64,000 bases of DNA from contig CAWICZ010000010.1 in the NCBI GenBank assembly GCA_963834825.1, positions 283,902-347,901 of the forward strand, given 5' to 3'. The notes under the pieces are model-generated. The model was not told the origin of the DNA and did no database searches. It worked only from the letters and a program-made list of their open reading frames with translations. Below are positions 7,051 through 15,934 of this stretch, one piece after another (positions within the stretch are counted from its first letter, which is position 1; every line of letters begins with the position of its first letter). This DNA is from JACDAN01 sp963834825. GTDB lineage: Bacteria > Actinomycetota > Thermoleophilia > Gaiellales > Gaiellaceae. The translations under genes were made by a program, and so were the position numbers.

Positions 7051-9130
7051 ATGCCGATCCGGCAGATGCGGACACTGCTTATGTGCGGTTGTAGTCGCTC
7101 TCGCGCTCGCCGTTCCGGGAGGCGCACTTGCCGCCGTACGGGCGGAGCAGCCGTTCCCGAGCAACCTGTTCACCGAGCTCGACCTCACGCAGGCCACCGC
7201 CCTCCGCGTCGACCTGCCGAAGCCGGACTGCGCGACGCGCCCGTCCGACTGCGCCGACATCGACGTCATCAACACGCTGGACGGCTTCAACATCCAGCCG
7301 CGGATCTCGATCCCGTTCTCCGGGCCGATCGACGTCAGCACGGTCTCGAGCCAGACCGTGTTCCTCCTCAGCCTCAGCGGCCGGCGGATCGGAATCAACC
7401 AGATCGTGTGGGAGCCGGCCGCGAACACGCTCCACGTCGAGAGCGACGAGCAGCTGGCGGCCCGAGCGCCGTACCTCCTGATCGTCACGCGTGGCGTCCA
7501 CGGGTCAGACGGTCAGGCACTCGACGGGAAGGCTTTCTGGCATGACTTGCTGTTCAGCCGGCCACCGGATGCAGCGGCCAGGCGGTACCGCACCCAGTTG
7601 AGCCTCGCCCTCGCCGCGTCGATCTTCGCCGGCGTGAAGCCAAGCCAGGTCGCCGGCGCGAGCCTCTTCACCACCCAGAGCATCGCCGCGATCTCGCGGA
7701 AGATCCGCTCGCAGATCCGTGCTTCCTCGCCGGCAGCGCCGAACTTCTCGCTCGGGACTGCAGGCGAGCGCACCGTCTTCCCGCTCGCGTCGGTCGCCTC
7801 GATCGACTCGCGGCGGCAGACGGGAACCTCGACGTTCGTGACCACTCCTCTGCCGCTGGCTGCGCTCCAGGTCTTCCCCGGCTCGGTCGGAGCCGTGGCC
7901 TTCGGCTCGTACAGCTCGCCGGACTATGAGACCGCGGCGAAGTTCATCCCGGCGGTCGGAACGCGAACGGGAACGCCCGTGCCGCAGGGGACGAACGAGA
8001 TCGGCTTCACGCTCTTCGTGCCAGCCGGGACGCCGCCGGCCGGCGGCTGGCCGGTCGCGATCTTCGGGCACGGCTTCACCGACTCGAAGAACGGCGCGCC
8101 CTGGCCGGTCGCGTCATCGCTCGCCCACTCCGGCATCGCGACGATCGCGATCAACGTCGTCGGCCACGGCGGCGGCGCGCTCGGGACCTACACGGTCAAC
8201 CAAACGGGAGGAGCGGCACCGGTGACCCTGCCGGCCGGCGGTCGCGGCATCGACCAGAACGGCAACGGGACGATCGATTCCACCGAGGGCGTGAATGCCG
8301 CGGCGCCGCAGACGATCATCAGCAACCGCGACGGGCTCCGGCAGACGGTAATCGACCTGATGCAGCTCGTCCGGGTGCTCGAGGGCGGCGTCGACGTCGA
8401 CGGTGACGGCACGAGCGACCTCCAGCGAGAGCGGATCTACTACGCGGGCCAGTCGTTCGGCGGGATCTACGGGGTGCCGCTGCTCGGGCTCGAGCGCGAG
8501 GTCCGCGCCGGCGTGCCGAACGTGCCCGGCGGGCCGATCATCGAGATCGCGCGGCTGTCACCGTCCTTCCGGCCCCTGGTCGGAGGCGGTCTCATCACCC
8601 GTGTGCCCTCGCTCTACAACAACCCGACGCCGAACGCGCCGTTCTTCACGAACTTCAACGAGAACATTCCGCTTCGCAACCTGCCGCCCGTCGTCGACAC
8701 GGTGCCCGGCGCGTCGGCGATTCAAGAGTCATTCGACCGACAGGAGTGGGTGCAGCAAGCCGCCAACCCGGCCGGGTACGCCCCGCTTGTCAGCCGGCCG
8801 ATCATCCTCCAGTTCGCGCGCGGCGACCAGACGGTGCCGAACCCGACGACGTCGGCGATCATCCGCGCCGGGGACCTCGCCTCGCGGACGACCCTGTACC
8901 GCCACGACCTCGCGGTCCAGGCGAACCCGACGCTCGGGCGCAACCCGCACGGGTTCCTGACGAGCATCGGGAGCCTGGCGACGGCGCCCTTCGCGCTCGC
9001 CGCGCAGGCCCAGATCGCGACGTTCTTCGCCAGCGACGGCGCAACGACGATCGACCCGGACGGCGCCGGGCCGATGTTCGAGACACCGATGGCCGGCCCA
9101 CCCCCGGAGGACCTGGCCTTCATTCCGTAG
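7051..9130 (+). CDS. large secreted lipase-like protein (frameshifted in signal peptide)
   Basis: About 693 residues. The body from about 7085 to 9130 is open, but it has no ATG, GTG or TTG upstream in its own frame. The ATG codons at 7051 and 7066 are one frame off and give MRTLLM. Joining that to VVVALALAVPGGALAAVRA gives a normal signal peptide, so one extra base near 7081 is likely. An Ig-like N-terminal part precedes the hydrolase domain. FGHGFTDSKNGAPWPVASSL is the oxyanion region and YYAGQSFGGIYG is the GxSxG elbow. Two calcium-loop-like stretches are present (DQNGNGTIDSTEG and DVDGDGTSD). It matches bacterial virulence-factor-type lipases in layout. Substrate unknown. Confidence 0.78.
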
Positions 9131-9133
9131 CGA

Positions 9134-9757
9134 TTACGGGCGCAGGCTTTCGAGGCGCTCCCGCACGGCACGCCGCGCCGCGCCGAACACCGCGGGATCA
9201 CCGAAGAGGTGGAACTGCCAGTCGGCGGCCGCTGCGAACGCGTCGAGCTCGAAGGTGATCTCGCGAGCGCTGAGCGAGTCGTCGAGCTCACCCGCTTGCT
9301 GCGCCTGCTCGACTGCGTGCTCCAGGTAGGAGAGCCATGCCCGCAGCAGCTCCTCGATGCGGTCGCGGACCGGGCCGGGTCGATGGCTGAACTCAACGGA
9401 GGTGGACGCGAAGAAGCAGCCCCCGGGAAACACTCGACGCTCCATGTAGCCGATCTTGTGGTCGCAAAGTGCCCAGACGCGCGGAAGGCCCTTCGGGGCC
9501 GAGCGGGCCGGCGCGATCACGTTGTCGACGACCAGCGAAGCCGCGTGCTCGACTGTGGCGAGCTGAAGCTCCTCCTTGGAGCCGAAATGGGCGAAGAGCC
9601 CGCTCTTGCTCATCCCGGTCGCCTCCGCGAGGCGACCGATCGAGAGCGGCTCGAGCCCTTCCTGAGTCGCGAGCGCTGCAGCCGTCGTCAGAATCGAGTG
9701 GCGCGTACGATCACCTTTTGTTTTCAGGACGGTCGTCCGCTTTTCGAGAACTGCCAT
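9134..9757 (-). CDS. TetR/AcrR family regulator
   Basis: 207 residues starting MAVLEKRTTVLKTKGDRTRH. The helix-turn-helix is LSIGRLAEATGMSKSGLFAH followed by FGSKEELQLATVE. The C-terminal domain has the PGGCFFAS pattern of a common TetR subgroup with a TetR_C ligand pocket. The ATG at 9757 is 7 bases after a TATACT hexamer on the same strand (9770-9765), which fits a leaderless transcript. Divergent from the VOC gene, with a near-perfect 24-base palindrome between them. Confidence 0.9.
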   Translation of the reverse strand: MAVLEKRTTVLKTKGDRTRHSILTTAAALATQEGLEPLSIGRLAEATGMSKSGLFAHFGSKEELQLATVEHAASLVVDNVIAPARSAPKGLPRVWALCDHKIGYMERRVFPGGCFFASTSVEFSHRPGPVRDRIEELLRAWLSYLEHAVEQAQQAGELDDSLSAREITFELDAFAAAADWQFHLFGDPAVFGAARRAVRERLESLRP

Positions 9758-9779
9758 GGCGTCAAGTATAGGGGATGCC

Positions 9780-9808
9780 TTGACAGAATAGTACGATCGT
9801 TCTATTCT
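9780..9808 (+). promoter_or_regulatory. VOC-gene promoter with embedded 24-bp TetR operator
   Basis: TTGACA at 9780-9785, a 17-base spacer and TATTCT at 9803-9808 form a near-consensus promoter. The -10 ends 7 bases before the ATG at 9816, so the transcript should be leaderless. A palindrome fills the spacer and -10: 24 bases (9785-9808), arms AGAATAG and CTATTCT around ACGATCGT, with a single mismatched pair. A repressor bound there would block RNA polymerase directly; the adjacent TetR is the obvious candidate. Confidence 0.75.
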
Positions 9809-9815
9809 TGCCGCC

Positions 9816-10206
9816 ATGGAGATCGACCACCTCACCGTCTTCGTCCGCGACTACGACACGAGCAAGCCGTTCTACGAGGAGGTCCTCGCGCCGCTCGGTC
9901 TCGTCTGCCTGCTCGACTGGCCTGACGAGCGTCGCGCGTACTTCGGTCGTACGGGTGAGCCGAGCTCGCTCTGGCTCGTCGAGTCGGAGCTCGCCGGTCG
10001 CCTCGAGATCGCACTCCCGGCGCGTGACAACGGCGACGTCCACGCGTTCTACGGCACGGCGATCGCGGCCGGTGCGCGCTCGGACTGGGAGCCCGGCGTC
10101 CGCCCGGAGTATCAACCGCGACTATTACTCGGCTCGCGTCCTCGACTTCGACGGGAACTCGCTCGAAGCCGTCTTCCGCGGCGCCGCCGCTCGGGCCGCC
10201 GCATAA
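9816..10206 (+). CDS. VOC (glyoxalase/bleomycin-resistance) family protein (frameshifted)
   Basis: About 129 residues, one vicinal-oxygen-chelate domain. It opens MEIDHLTVFVRDYDTSKPFY and reads to PGVRPEY near 10112. It then continues one frame later as NRDYYSARVLDFDGNSLEAV to the stop at 10206. Joined, it matches the usual PEYHPGYYGAxVxDPDGNxxEAV ending, so one base (a C in TATCAAC) looks extra. Metal-dependent isomerase, dioxygenase or drug-binding function cannot be distinguished. Controlled by the overlapping operator/promoter just upstream. Confidence 0.85.
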
Positions 10207-10219
10207 GCTCCGTACCGTC

Positions 10220-10606
10220 GTGGAGAACTTGGCGGAGGTCGCGCCGTTGGCCGGGACCCTGGGCATCGAGCTCACGCAGGCCGACCCTGACGAGGTCCGC
10301 GGCGGGATGGATTGGGCGCCGGAGCGCTGCACCGCCGGCGGCGTGCTACACGGCGGGGCACTGATGTCCCTTGCGGACACCCTCGGCGGGGTCTGCGCGT
10401 TCCTGAACCTGCCGGGCGGCGCCACGACGACTGCGACCGTGGAGTCGAAGACGAACTTCTTTCGAGCGGTCCGCGAAGGTCGCGTGGAAGGCGTGACGCA
10501 CCCGCTCCACGTCGGTCGCAGCTTCATCGTCGTCCAGACAGATCTGCTCGACTCGAAGCAGCGCCGCGTCGCCCAGGTCACCCAGACGCAAGCAGTCCTG
10601 AACTAG
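10220..10606 (+). CDS. PaaI-type hotdog thioesterase
   Basis: 128 residues. The hotdog signature GGVLHGGALMSLADTLGGVC begins near residue 40, followed by TATVESKTNFFRAVREG and a C-terminal VAQVTQTQAVLN. PaaI-like enzymes hydrolyse aryl- or acyl-CoA thioesters. The GTG at 10220 follows the VOC gene by 13 bases, suggesting the same TetR-controlled operon. It is convergent with the esterase gene, overlapping by 4 bases. Confidence 0.9.
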   Translation: MENLAEVAPLAGTLGIELTQADPDEVRGGMDWAPERCTAGGVLHGGALMSLADTLGGVCAFLNLPGGATTTATVESKTNFFRAVREGRVEGVTHPLHVGRSFIVVQTDLLDSKQRRVAQVTQTQAVLN

Positions 10607-11559
10607 TCCGCGATCGCTGCGCGCAGAAAGTCGTAGACGGTCGCGTTGGCGGCCCGCGCGAGCGCGATCGGGAAGGCAGTAAAACCGTGCGTGGACTCGG
10701 GCCAGACCCGCAGCTCCGCGTCGTTGCCGGCCGCCTGCCAGCGGGCGGCCATGAACAGCGAGTCGTCGAGCAGCGGGTCGTGCTCGCCGACGGTGAAGAG
10801 GGCGGGAGGCAGATCGCGCAGGTTGGCATAGAGCGGCGAGAGGTCGGGATCGCGGAGCTCCGCCTCCTTGCGCTCGCCGATGAAGCTCCGCCCGAACCAC
10901 CGCATCTCCTCTGACGTGAGGAAGCCGGGGCGCTCTCCGAAGTTCCGGGCGCTGGGAGTCATCGAGAGGTCGAAGGCGCCGTAGACGAGGTTCGCCGCCA
11001 GGAAGGCGCCCGTGATGCCGTGGCGGTCGCGGAGCCGGAGCAGCGTCGACACGGAGAGATGACCGCCGGCCGACTCGCCCCCGATCGCAAGCCGGTCGGG
11101 CGCGCCGAGCTCCGTCAGGCCGCGATCGAGGAGCCAGAGTGCAGCGTCCTCGCAGTCGTCAGGCGCCGCGGGATAGGGGTGCTCGGGCGCCAGCCGGTAG
11201 TCGACGCTGATCGCGCACAGGCCCGTTGCTTCGACGAGCGCCCAGAGCCGATCGTCCTGCTCGTCGCAGCAACCGAACACCCACCCGCCGCCGTGCAGAT
11301 GGAGATAGACGCCGGTCGCCTCATCCTCCGGGGCGAGGAGGCGCAGACGCAGCTCGCCCGACCGTGCCGGAATCGAGATATCGCGGGCTTGCGGTAGGAA
11401 CTGAGGCGGCGGCAGCACGCTTCTGCCCTCGCGTCTCGCGCGCCGCGAGTCCTCGGGCGGAACCGTGTGGACCGCAGGCTCCTGCGCGAGCAGCGCCACC
11501 AGCCCCTCGGTGAAGACCCTGGACTCTGCGATCGCCGCTTCGTCGAGGTCGACGATCAC
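10603..11559 (-). CDS. alpha/beta hydrolase, HSL/GDXG esterase family
   Basis: 318 residues. YLHLHGGGWVFG near residue 95 is the HGGG oxyanion motif and IGGESAGGHL near 165 the GDSAG-type nucleophile elbow (here GESAG). The catalytic Asp is probably in FTVGEHDPLLDD, and the His in PESTHGFTAF. This is a cytoplasmic ester hydrolase of the hormone-sensitive-lipase family. The GTG at 11559 overlaps the thiolase stop as GTGA, so it is translated with the beta-oxidation genes; it may release short acyl esters feeding that pathway. Confidence 0.9.
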   Translation of the reverse strand: MIVDLDEAAIAESRVFTEGLVALLAQEPAVHTVPPEDSRRARREGRSVLPPPQFLPQARDISIPARSGELRLRLLAPEDEATGVYLHLHGGGWVFGCCDEQDDRLWALVEATGLCAISVDYRLAPEHPYPAAPDDCEDAALWLLDRGLTELGAPDRLAIGGESAGGHLSVSTLLRLRDRHGITGAFLAANLVYGAFDLSMTPSARNFGERPGFLTSEEMRWFGRSFIGERKEAELRDPDLSPLYANLRDLPPALFTVGEHDPLLDDSLFMAARWQAAGNDAELRVWPESTHGFTAFPIALARAANATVYDFLRAAIAD

Positions 11560-12705
11560 CGCAGGCGCTCCACGATCATCGCCATCCCCTGGCCGCCGCC
11601 GACGCACATCGTCTCGAGCCCGATCGTCCCGTCCAGGGTCTCGAGGTCGTTCAAGAGCGTGCACATGATTCGCGCGCCGGTCATTCCGTAGGGATGGCCG
11701 AGCGCGATCGCGCCGCCGTGAGGGTTCAGCTTCTCGCCGAAGGGATCGATCCCGAGCTCGCGGCAGACCGGGAGCACTTGAGCAGCAAAAGCCTCGTTCA
11801 GCTCGACGACGTCGACGTCGTCGATCGTCATGCCGGCCTGGTCGAGGACGCGGCGGACGGCGCCGATCGGCCCAACGCCCATGATCTCCGGCTCGACGCC
11901 GGACACCGCCGAGGCGACGATCCGCGCCCGCGGCTGGAGCCCGAGCTCGCGCGCTTTTTCGACACTCGTCACGACCACCGCGGCGGCGCCGTCGTTCAGT
12001 GGGCACGAGTTGCCGGCGGTCACCTTGCCGCCTGGCTTGAACGCGGGCTCGAGCTCGGCGAGCTTCTCGATCGTCGACCCGCGGCGCGGGCCCGTCGTCG
12101 GCCGCGACGCCGTCCCAGGGCGTGAGCTCGCGCGCGAAGAAGCCGCTGTCCTGTGCGGCCACGGCGCGCTCCTGCGAGCGCTGCGCGTAGCGGTCCATGT
12201 CCTCGCGCGACACGTCCCAGCGCTCGGCGACGTTCTCCGCGGTCAGCCCCATCGGGATGTAGACGTTGGCGATCGGCGCGTCGTCGCCGAAGAGCTTCGG
12301 GTGGAGCTCCTCCGCGTCCTTCGGGTAACCGTCGACCTGGGTGATCGACTCGATGCCCGCGGCGACGAACGCGTCGCCCTCCCCCGCCCTGATCGCGTGG
12401 AATGCCATCCGGATCGTCTGCAGCGACGAGGCGCAGAAGCGGTTCACAGTCGTGCCCGGGACGCTCGCCGGCAGGCCTGCCAAAAGCGCGACCCGGCGGG
12501 CAAGGTTCATTCCCTGCTTCTCCTGCGGGAACCCACAGCCGACCATCACGTCGACGATGTCGGCGCGGTCGAGCTCGGGCACCTGCCGGAGCGCCGCGTC
12601 GACCGCGAAGGCCGCGAGATCGTCGGGGCGCGCGTCGACGAGGGAGCCCTTGCGGGCCCGCCCGATCGGCGTGCGTGTGGCGGAAACGATGACTGCGTCA
12701 GACAA
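11556..12705 (-). CDS. acetyl-CoA acyltransferase (thiolase) (frameshifted)
   Basis: About 383 residues, normal for the family. N-terminal SDAVIVSATRTPIGRARKGS, and TTVNRFCASSLQTI with the acyl-accepting Cys near residue 87. In the second frame follow GNSCPLNDGAAAVV, ELNEAFAAQ, NPHGGAIALGHPYGMTGAR (catalytic His) and METMCVGGGQGMAM (second Cys). The frames join in a GGGCCC tract near 12091, where removing one C gives DDGPRRGSTIEKL, the expected linker. The TTG at 12705 fits the family N-terminus and overlaps the upstream acyl-CoA dehydrogenase by 8 bases. Cleaves 3-ketoacyl-CoA in beta-oxidation. Confidence 0.9.
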
Positions 12706-13813
12706 AGGCGTTCTCTCCCGTGAGTGCTCTTCCAATGATCAGCTTCTGAATCTGACTCGTTCCCTCATACAGCGTCGTGACGCGGGCATCCCGCAGGTAC
12801 TTGCCGACCGGGTACTCGTCCACGTAGCCGTAGCCGCCGTGGACCTGGACCGCCGCGTTGGCGGCGCGCACCGCCGCCTCGCTGGCGTAGTACTTGGCGA
12901 TCGACGACTCCAGGGTATGTCGAACACCCGAGTCTGCGGCGAGCGCGGCGCGCCAGGTCAGCAGCCGTGCGGCATCGGTCTCGACCGCGATCTCCGCGAG
13001 CAGCTCCTGAACGAGCTGGAACGACGCGATCGAGCGTCCGAACTGCTGCCGATCCTTCGCGTAGGCAAGCGACGCCTCGAGGCAGCCCTGCGCGATCCCG
13101 ACGCAGCCCGCGGCGAGCGAGATCCGACCGTTGTCGAGTGCCGAGAGGGCGACCTTCATCCCGCCGCCGACCTCGCCGAGCACGTTCTCGGCCGGAACGC
13201 GGACGCCGTCCAGCGTCAGCTCGCCGGTGTCCTGCGCCCTGAGCCCGAGCTTGCCCTTGAGCTGGTGCGCCGAGAAACCCGGCGCATCGGTCGGGACGAG
13301 GAAGCACGTGATCGACTCGCCGGTGCGCGCGAAGACGAGCGCCAGCCCGGCCCACGTCCCGAGCGTGATGAAGATCTTCGAGCCTGAGATCGTCCACGCG
13401 TCGCCGTCACGCTCGGCCCGCGTCGAGATGCTCCCCGGGTCCGAGCCCGCGCCGGGCTCGGTCAGCGCGTAGCAGCCGAGCGCCTCGCCGGAGGCGAGCT
13501 TCGGCAGCCACTCCCGCTGCTGCTCCTCGGTGCCCCAGCGCTTGATCGTCTTGCCGACGAGGCCGACGTTGACGGAGACGATCCCGCGCACCGACGAGTC
13601 GGCGCGGCCGAGCTCCTCCATCACGAGGCAGTAGGAGACCGTGTCGAGCTCCCAGCCGGCGAGGAAGCCGATCTCCGCGAGCTTCGCGACGATCCCGCGG
13701 TCCATCGTCTCGTCGCGGTCCCAGTCGCGCACGTGCGGCGCGATCTCGCGGTCGACGAACTCGCGCGCCGAGCCGCGGATGAGCTCCTGCTCCGGCGTGA
13801 GGGTCAGATCCAC
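12698..13813 (-). CDS. acyl-CoA dehydrogenase
   Basis: 371 residues with the full three-domain fold: N-terminal helices from MDLTLTPEQELIRGSAREFV, the FAD-binding pair CYALTEPGAGSDPGSI and WTISGSKIFITLG, and the C-terminal QVHGGYGYVDEYPVGKYLRD and TLYEGTSQIQKLIIGRAL. The catalytic Glu is in YEGTSQ, as in short/medium-chain butyryl-CoA-type enzymes. First gene of a three-gene acyl-CoA degradation operon (dehydrogenase, thiolase, esterase) on the minus strand, directly downstream of the Liv-type transporter locus. Confidence 0.94.
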   Translation of the reverse strand: MDLTLTPEQELIRGSAREFVDREIAPHVRDWDRDETMDRGIVAKLAEIGFLAGWELDTVSYCLVMEELGRADSSVRGIVSVNVGLVGKTIKRWGTEEQQREWLPKLASGEALGCYALTEPGAGSDPGSISTRAERDGDAWTISGSKIFITLGTWAGLALVFARTGESITCFLVPTDAPGFSAHQLKGKLGLRAQDTGELTLDGVRVPAENVLGEVGGGMKVALSALDNGRISLAAGCVGIAQGCLEASLAYAKDRQQFGRSIASFQLVQELLAEIAVETDAARLLTWRAALAADSGVRHTLESSIAKYYASEAAVRAANAAVQVHGGYGYVDEYPVGKYLRDARVTTLYEGTSQIQKLIIGRALTGENAFV

Positions 13814-13833
13814 GAGTTCGTTCTACAAAAAGC

Positions 13834-13860
13834 GATGGGGCCGGCGCTGCCGGCCCCATC
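13834..13860 (-). terminator. rho-independent terminator after the Liv binding protein
   Basis: A perfect 12-base stem (13834-13845 with 13849-13860, arms GATGGGGCCGGC and its complement) with a 3-base loop. Read on the minus strand it is followed by GCTTTTTG. It lies 21 bases past the binding-protein stop and 21 bases before the acyl-CoA dehydrogenase start, separating the two transcription units. Confidence 0.9.
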
Positions 13861-13881
13861 TGACGTTCGCGACTGGAGGAT

Positions 13882-15153
13882 CTAGCCCCGGCCCTTGTAG
13901 AGCTGGCTGATCTCCGTGAAGCTGCCGTTGTTGTAGCGGACGACCTTCCCCTGGTCGAGCGGGAAGGAATCGTTCTTGCCCGTCTTCGTCCTCACGCCCG
14001 CCAGCGTGTACGGGTTGACCCAGTTCCGCTTCCGGGCCGCAGCCATCAGCGACGCGCGCGTCGGATTTCGTCCTGCCGCGTAGAGCAGCTTGACGAACTC
14101 GGACGCGTTGGCGACCCCGTAGTAGTAGAACGAGTTCCGGATGTCCACGCCGCCCTCGGGGCCGTACTTGGACATGATCCGTCGGAAGGACCGGATCGCC
14201 GGATCATTCTTGTACTTCGGGTTCGTGTTGTTCTTCAGGTAGCCCGTGCTGATCGTGCCGTTCAAGTAGTCCTGACCGACCGTTCGGGCGGCGGCGGCCA
14301 TCACCTGGTCGGTCGCTGCGACCGAGTTGATGATGATCTGCTGCGGCCGATATCCGACTGTCCGTCCCGTCCCGAGCGCGCGGACGGTCGGAGTCCCGGC
14401 CGTGGTCAGCAGGACCCACGTGTCGGCACCCGACGCCCTCTGCTGCGAGATCTGGGAGGCGTAGCTCGTGTCCGTGACCTCGTAGCTGCGCTCGTTGACG
14501 ATCATGCTGGCGGCCCGGCTGCCGAGCCCCTGCTTGATCCCCCGCAGGTAGTCCTTCCCGTAGTCGTCGTTCTGGTAGAAGATCGCGATCCGCGCGTTCG
14601 GGCGGTTCTGGCGGATCCACTGTGCGTAGACCCGACCCTCGGCGACGTAGTCGGTCTGCCACCCCATCGTCCACGGGAACGCTTTGTGCTGTGAGCCCCA
14701 GTAGCTCGCGCCCGTCGCGATCTGAAGCTGCGGAATCTTCTGCTGGTTCAGATACGGCCGGATCGCGAGGTTGGGCTCGGTGCCCAGCGACCCGTAGATC
14801 GCGAAGACCTTGTCCTGGAGCACGAGCTGCCGCGTCAGCTGGACGGTCCTCGCCGGGTTGTACCCGTCGTCGTACGTCTTGAAGATGATCTGACGGCCGT
14901 ACACGCCACGCTTGCCGTCAGGACCTTTCCGCGCGTTCACGTACCGGAAATAGGTCTCCATCCCTCGTGCGATTGGCGCGTATGACGAGACAGGCCCGCT
15001 GAACGGGAAGGTGCCCCCGATCGTGATCGCCCTGCTCGTGACCCCTGGAACTGCCTGGTGGGTCTTCGGTGCCTCCACTCTGGCGAGTGCCGCGGGGAGG
15101 CTCACGGTCAGCGCCGCGCCCAGCGCCACGACCGCCAACACCAGTTTCTTCAT
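13882..15153 (-). CDS. ABC transporter substrate-binding protein, LivJ/K type
   Basis: 423 residues with an N-terminal signal peptide (MKKLVLAVVALGAALTVSLP, cleavage near ALA). The periplasmic-binding-protein type 1 fold starts ITIGGTFPFSGPVSSY. IAIFYQNDDYGKDYLRGIKQ is the central Rossmann strand and SFYYYGVANASEFVKLLYAA the C-lobe. Family members carry branched-chain amino acids, amides, urea or aromatic acids; specificity is unclear. AAGGAGG precedes the ATG. The gene follows the TetR/LivMHFG genes on the same strand and ends at a strong terminator. Confidence 0.92.
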   Translation of the reverse strand: MKKLVLAVVALGAALTVSLPAALARVEAPKTHQAVPGVTSRAITIGGTFPFSGPVSSYAPIARGMETYFRYVNARKGPDGKRGVYGRQIIFKTYDDGYNPARTVQLTRQLVLQDKVFAIYGSLGTEPNLAIRPYLNQQKIPQLQIATGASYWGSQHKAFPWTMGWQTDYVAEGRVYAQWIRQNRPNARIAIFYQNDDYGKDYLRGIKQGLGSRAASMIVNERSYEVTDTSYASQISQQRASGADTWVLLTTAGTPTVRALGTGRTVGYRPQQIIINSVAATDQVMAAAARTVGQDYLNGTISTGYLKNNTNPKYKNDPAIRSFRRIMSKYGPEGGVDIRNSFYYYGVANASEFVKLLYAAGRNPTRASLMAAARKRNWVNPYTLAGVRTKTGKNDSFPLDQGKVVRYNNGSFTEISQLYKGRG

Positions 15154-15227
15154 GCGCTTTTCCTCCTTGCCATCCGGACCGGGACGGTCCCGTCCGCCTC
15201 CGATTGGACTCCGAACGCTCCGATTAG

Positions 15228-15247
15228 TTGTCGAGCCGCCTCGACAA
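15228..15247. promoter_or_regulatory. inverted repeat upstream of the Liv binding protein
   Basis: Perfect 8-base arms TTGTCGAG/CTCGACAA with a 4-base centre, 75 bases upstream of the binding-protein start and 55 bases downstream of the TetR stop. No U-tract follows on the minus strand, so an operator for the neighbouring TetR is more likely than a terminator. A second, weaker pair (GCGTA...TACGC) lies just to its right. Confidence 0.45.
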
Positions 15248-15301
15248 GCGGTTAGCGTACTACGAAACGTTACGCCGGGTAACCCCTAATACGAGTGGGA
15301 T

Positions 15302-15934
15302 TCAGGTGTCGCCGTTCGCCCGCCGCAGCGACGAGAAGCCGTCCCAGAGAATCGTCGTCAGGTACTCGACGAGCCGATCTCGAGGAAGCGACCGGGTCTC
15401 GAGCCACGAGGTCCCGGCGGCCCGAACCATGCCCGAGACGCACTCCGCCCACGGCTCGGCGAAGCCGGGATGCATGCCCGCCCGACGGAGGTTCTCCTCG
15501 GAGGTGAACGCGCACTCGGCGATGTTCCGGCGTCGAAAGTCGGCGACGATCGCCGCCGTCCGCGGCTGCTCGGACGCATGGAGCAGGAACCGGTAGCGCT
15601 CCGGCTCCCGCTCGACGTACACGAGGTAGGCGTCGATCGCCGCGGCGAGCCGGTCACGCGGCTCGCTCGCTCGAGTGGCTGGTCGGAGCGCAACCTTGAA
15701 CTCATCCACGTAGCGCTCCGTGAGCGCCTGGTAGAGGCCGTCCTTGTCGCCGAAATGACGGTAGAGCACGGGTTTCGTGATCCCGGCTTCCGCGGCGATC
15801 TCGTCCATGGAGACGTCGACGCCCCGGCGCTGGATCACCCGGTCGGCAACGTCGAGGAGCTCCTCGCGCCGGCGCTCGCGCCGCTGCGTGTGCTTCGAGA
15901 CTCGCGCCCTCGTTACGGCAGTCTCAGTCGCCAT
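15302..15934 (-). CDS. TetR/AcrR family regulator of the Liv-type locus
   Basis: 210 residues. Helix-turn-helix VSMDEIAAEAGITKPVLYRH followed by FGDKDGLYQALTERYVDEF; the C-terminal ligand domain includes YLVYVEREPERYRFLLHASE. It overlaps the LivM-like permease by 11 bases and lies between the transporter membrane genes and the binding-protein gene, so it probably regulates this importer. The ligand is unknown; neighbouring acyl-CoA genes make an acyl-CoA or aromatic acid plausible, but that is inference. Confidence 0.9.
   Translation of the reverse strand: MATETAVTRARVSKHTQRRERRREELLDVADRVIQRRGVDVSMDEIAAEAGITKPVLYRHFGDKDGLYQALTERYVDEFKVALRPATRASEPRDRLAAAIDAYLVYVEREPERYRFLLHASEQPRTAAIVADFRRRNIAECAFTSEENLRRAGMHPGFAEPWAECVSGMVRAAGTSWLETRSLPRDRLVEYLTTILWDGFSSLRRANGDT

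Noticed and set aside
10603..12735. A 710-codon thiolase-esterase fusion
   Set aside because: The middle is an out-of-frame Arg-rich stretch; the thiolase C-terminus is intact in the next frame and the esterase has its own GTG at 11559.
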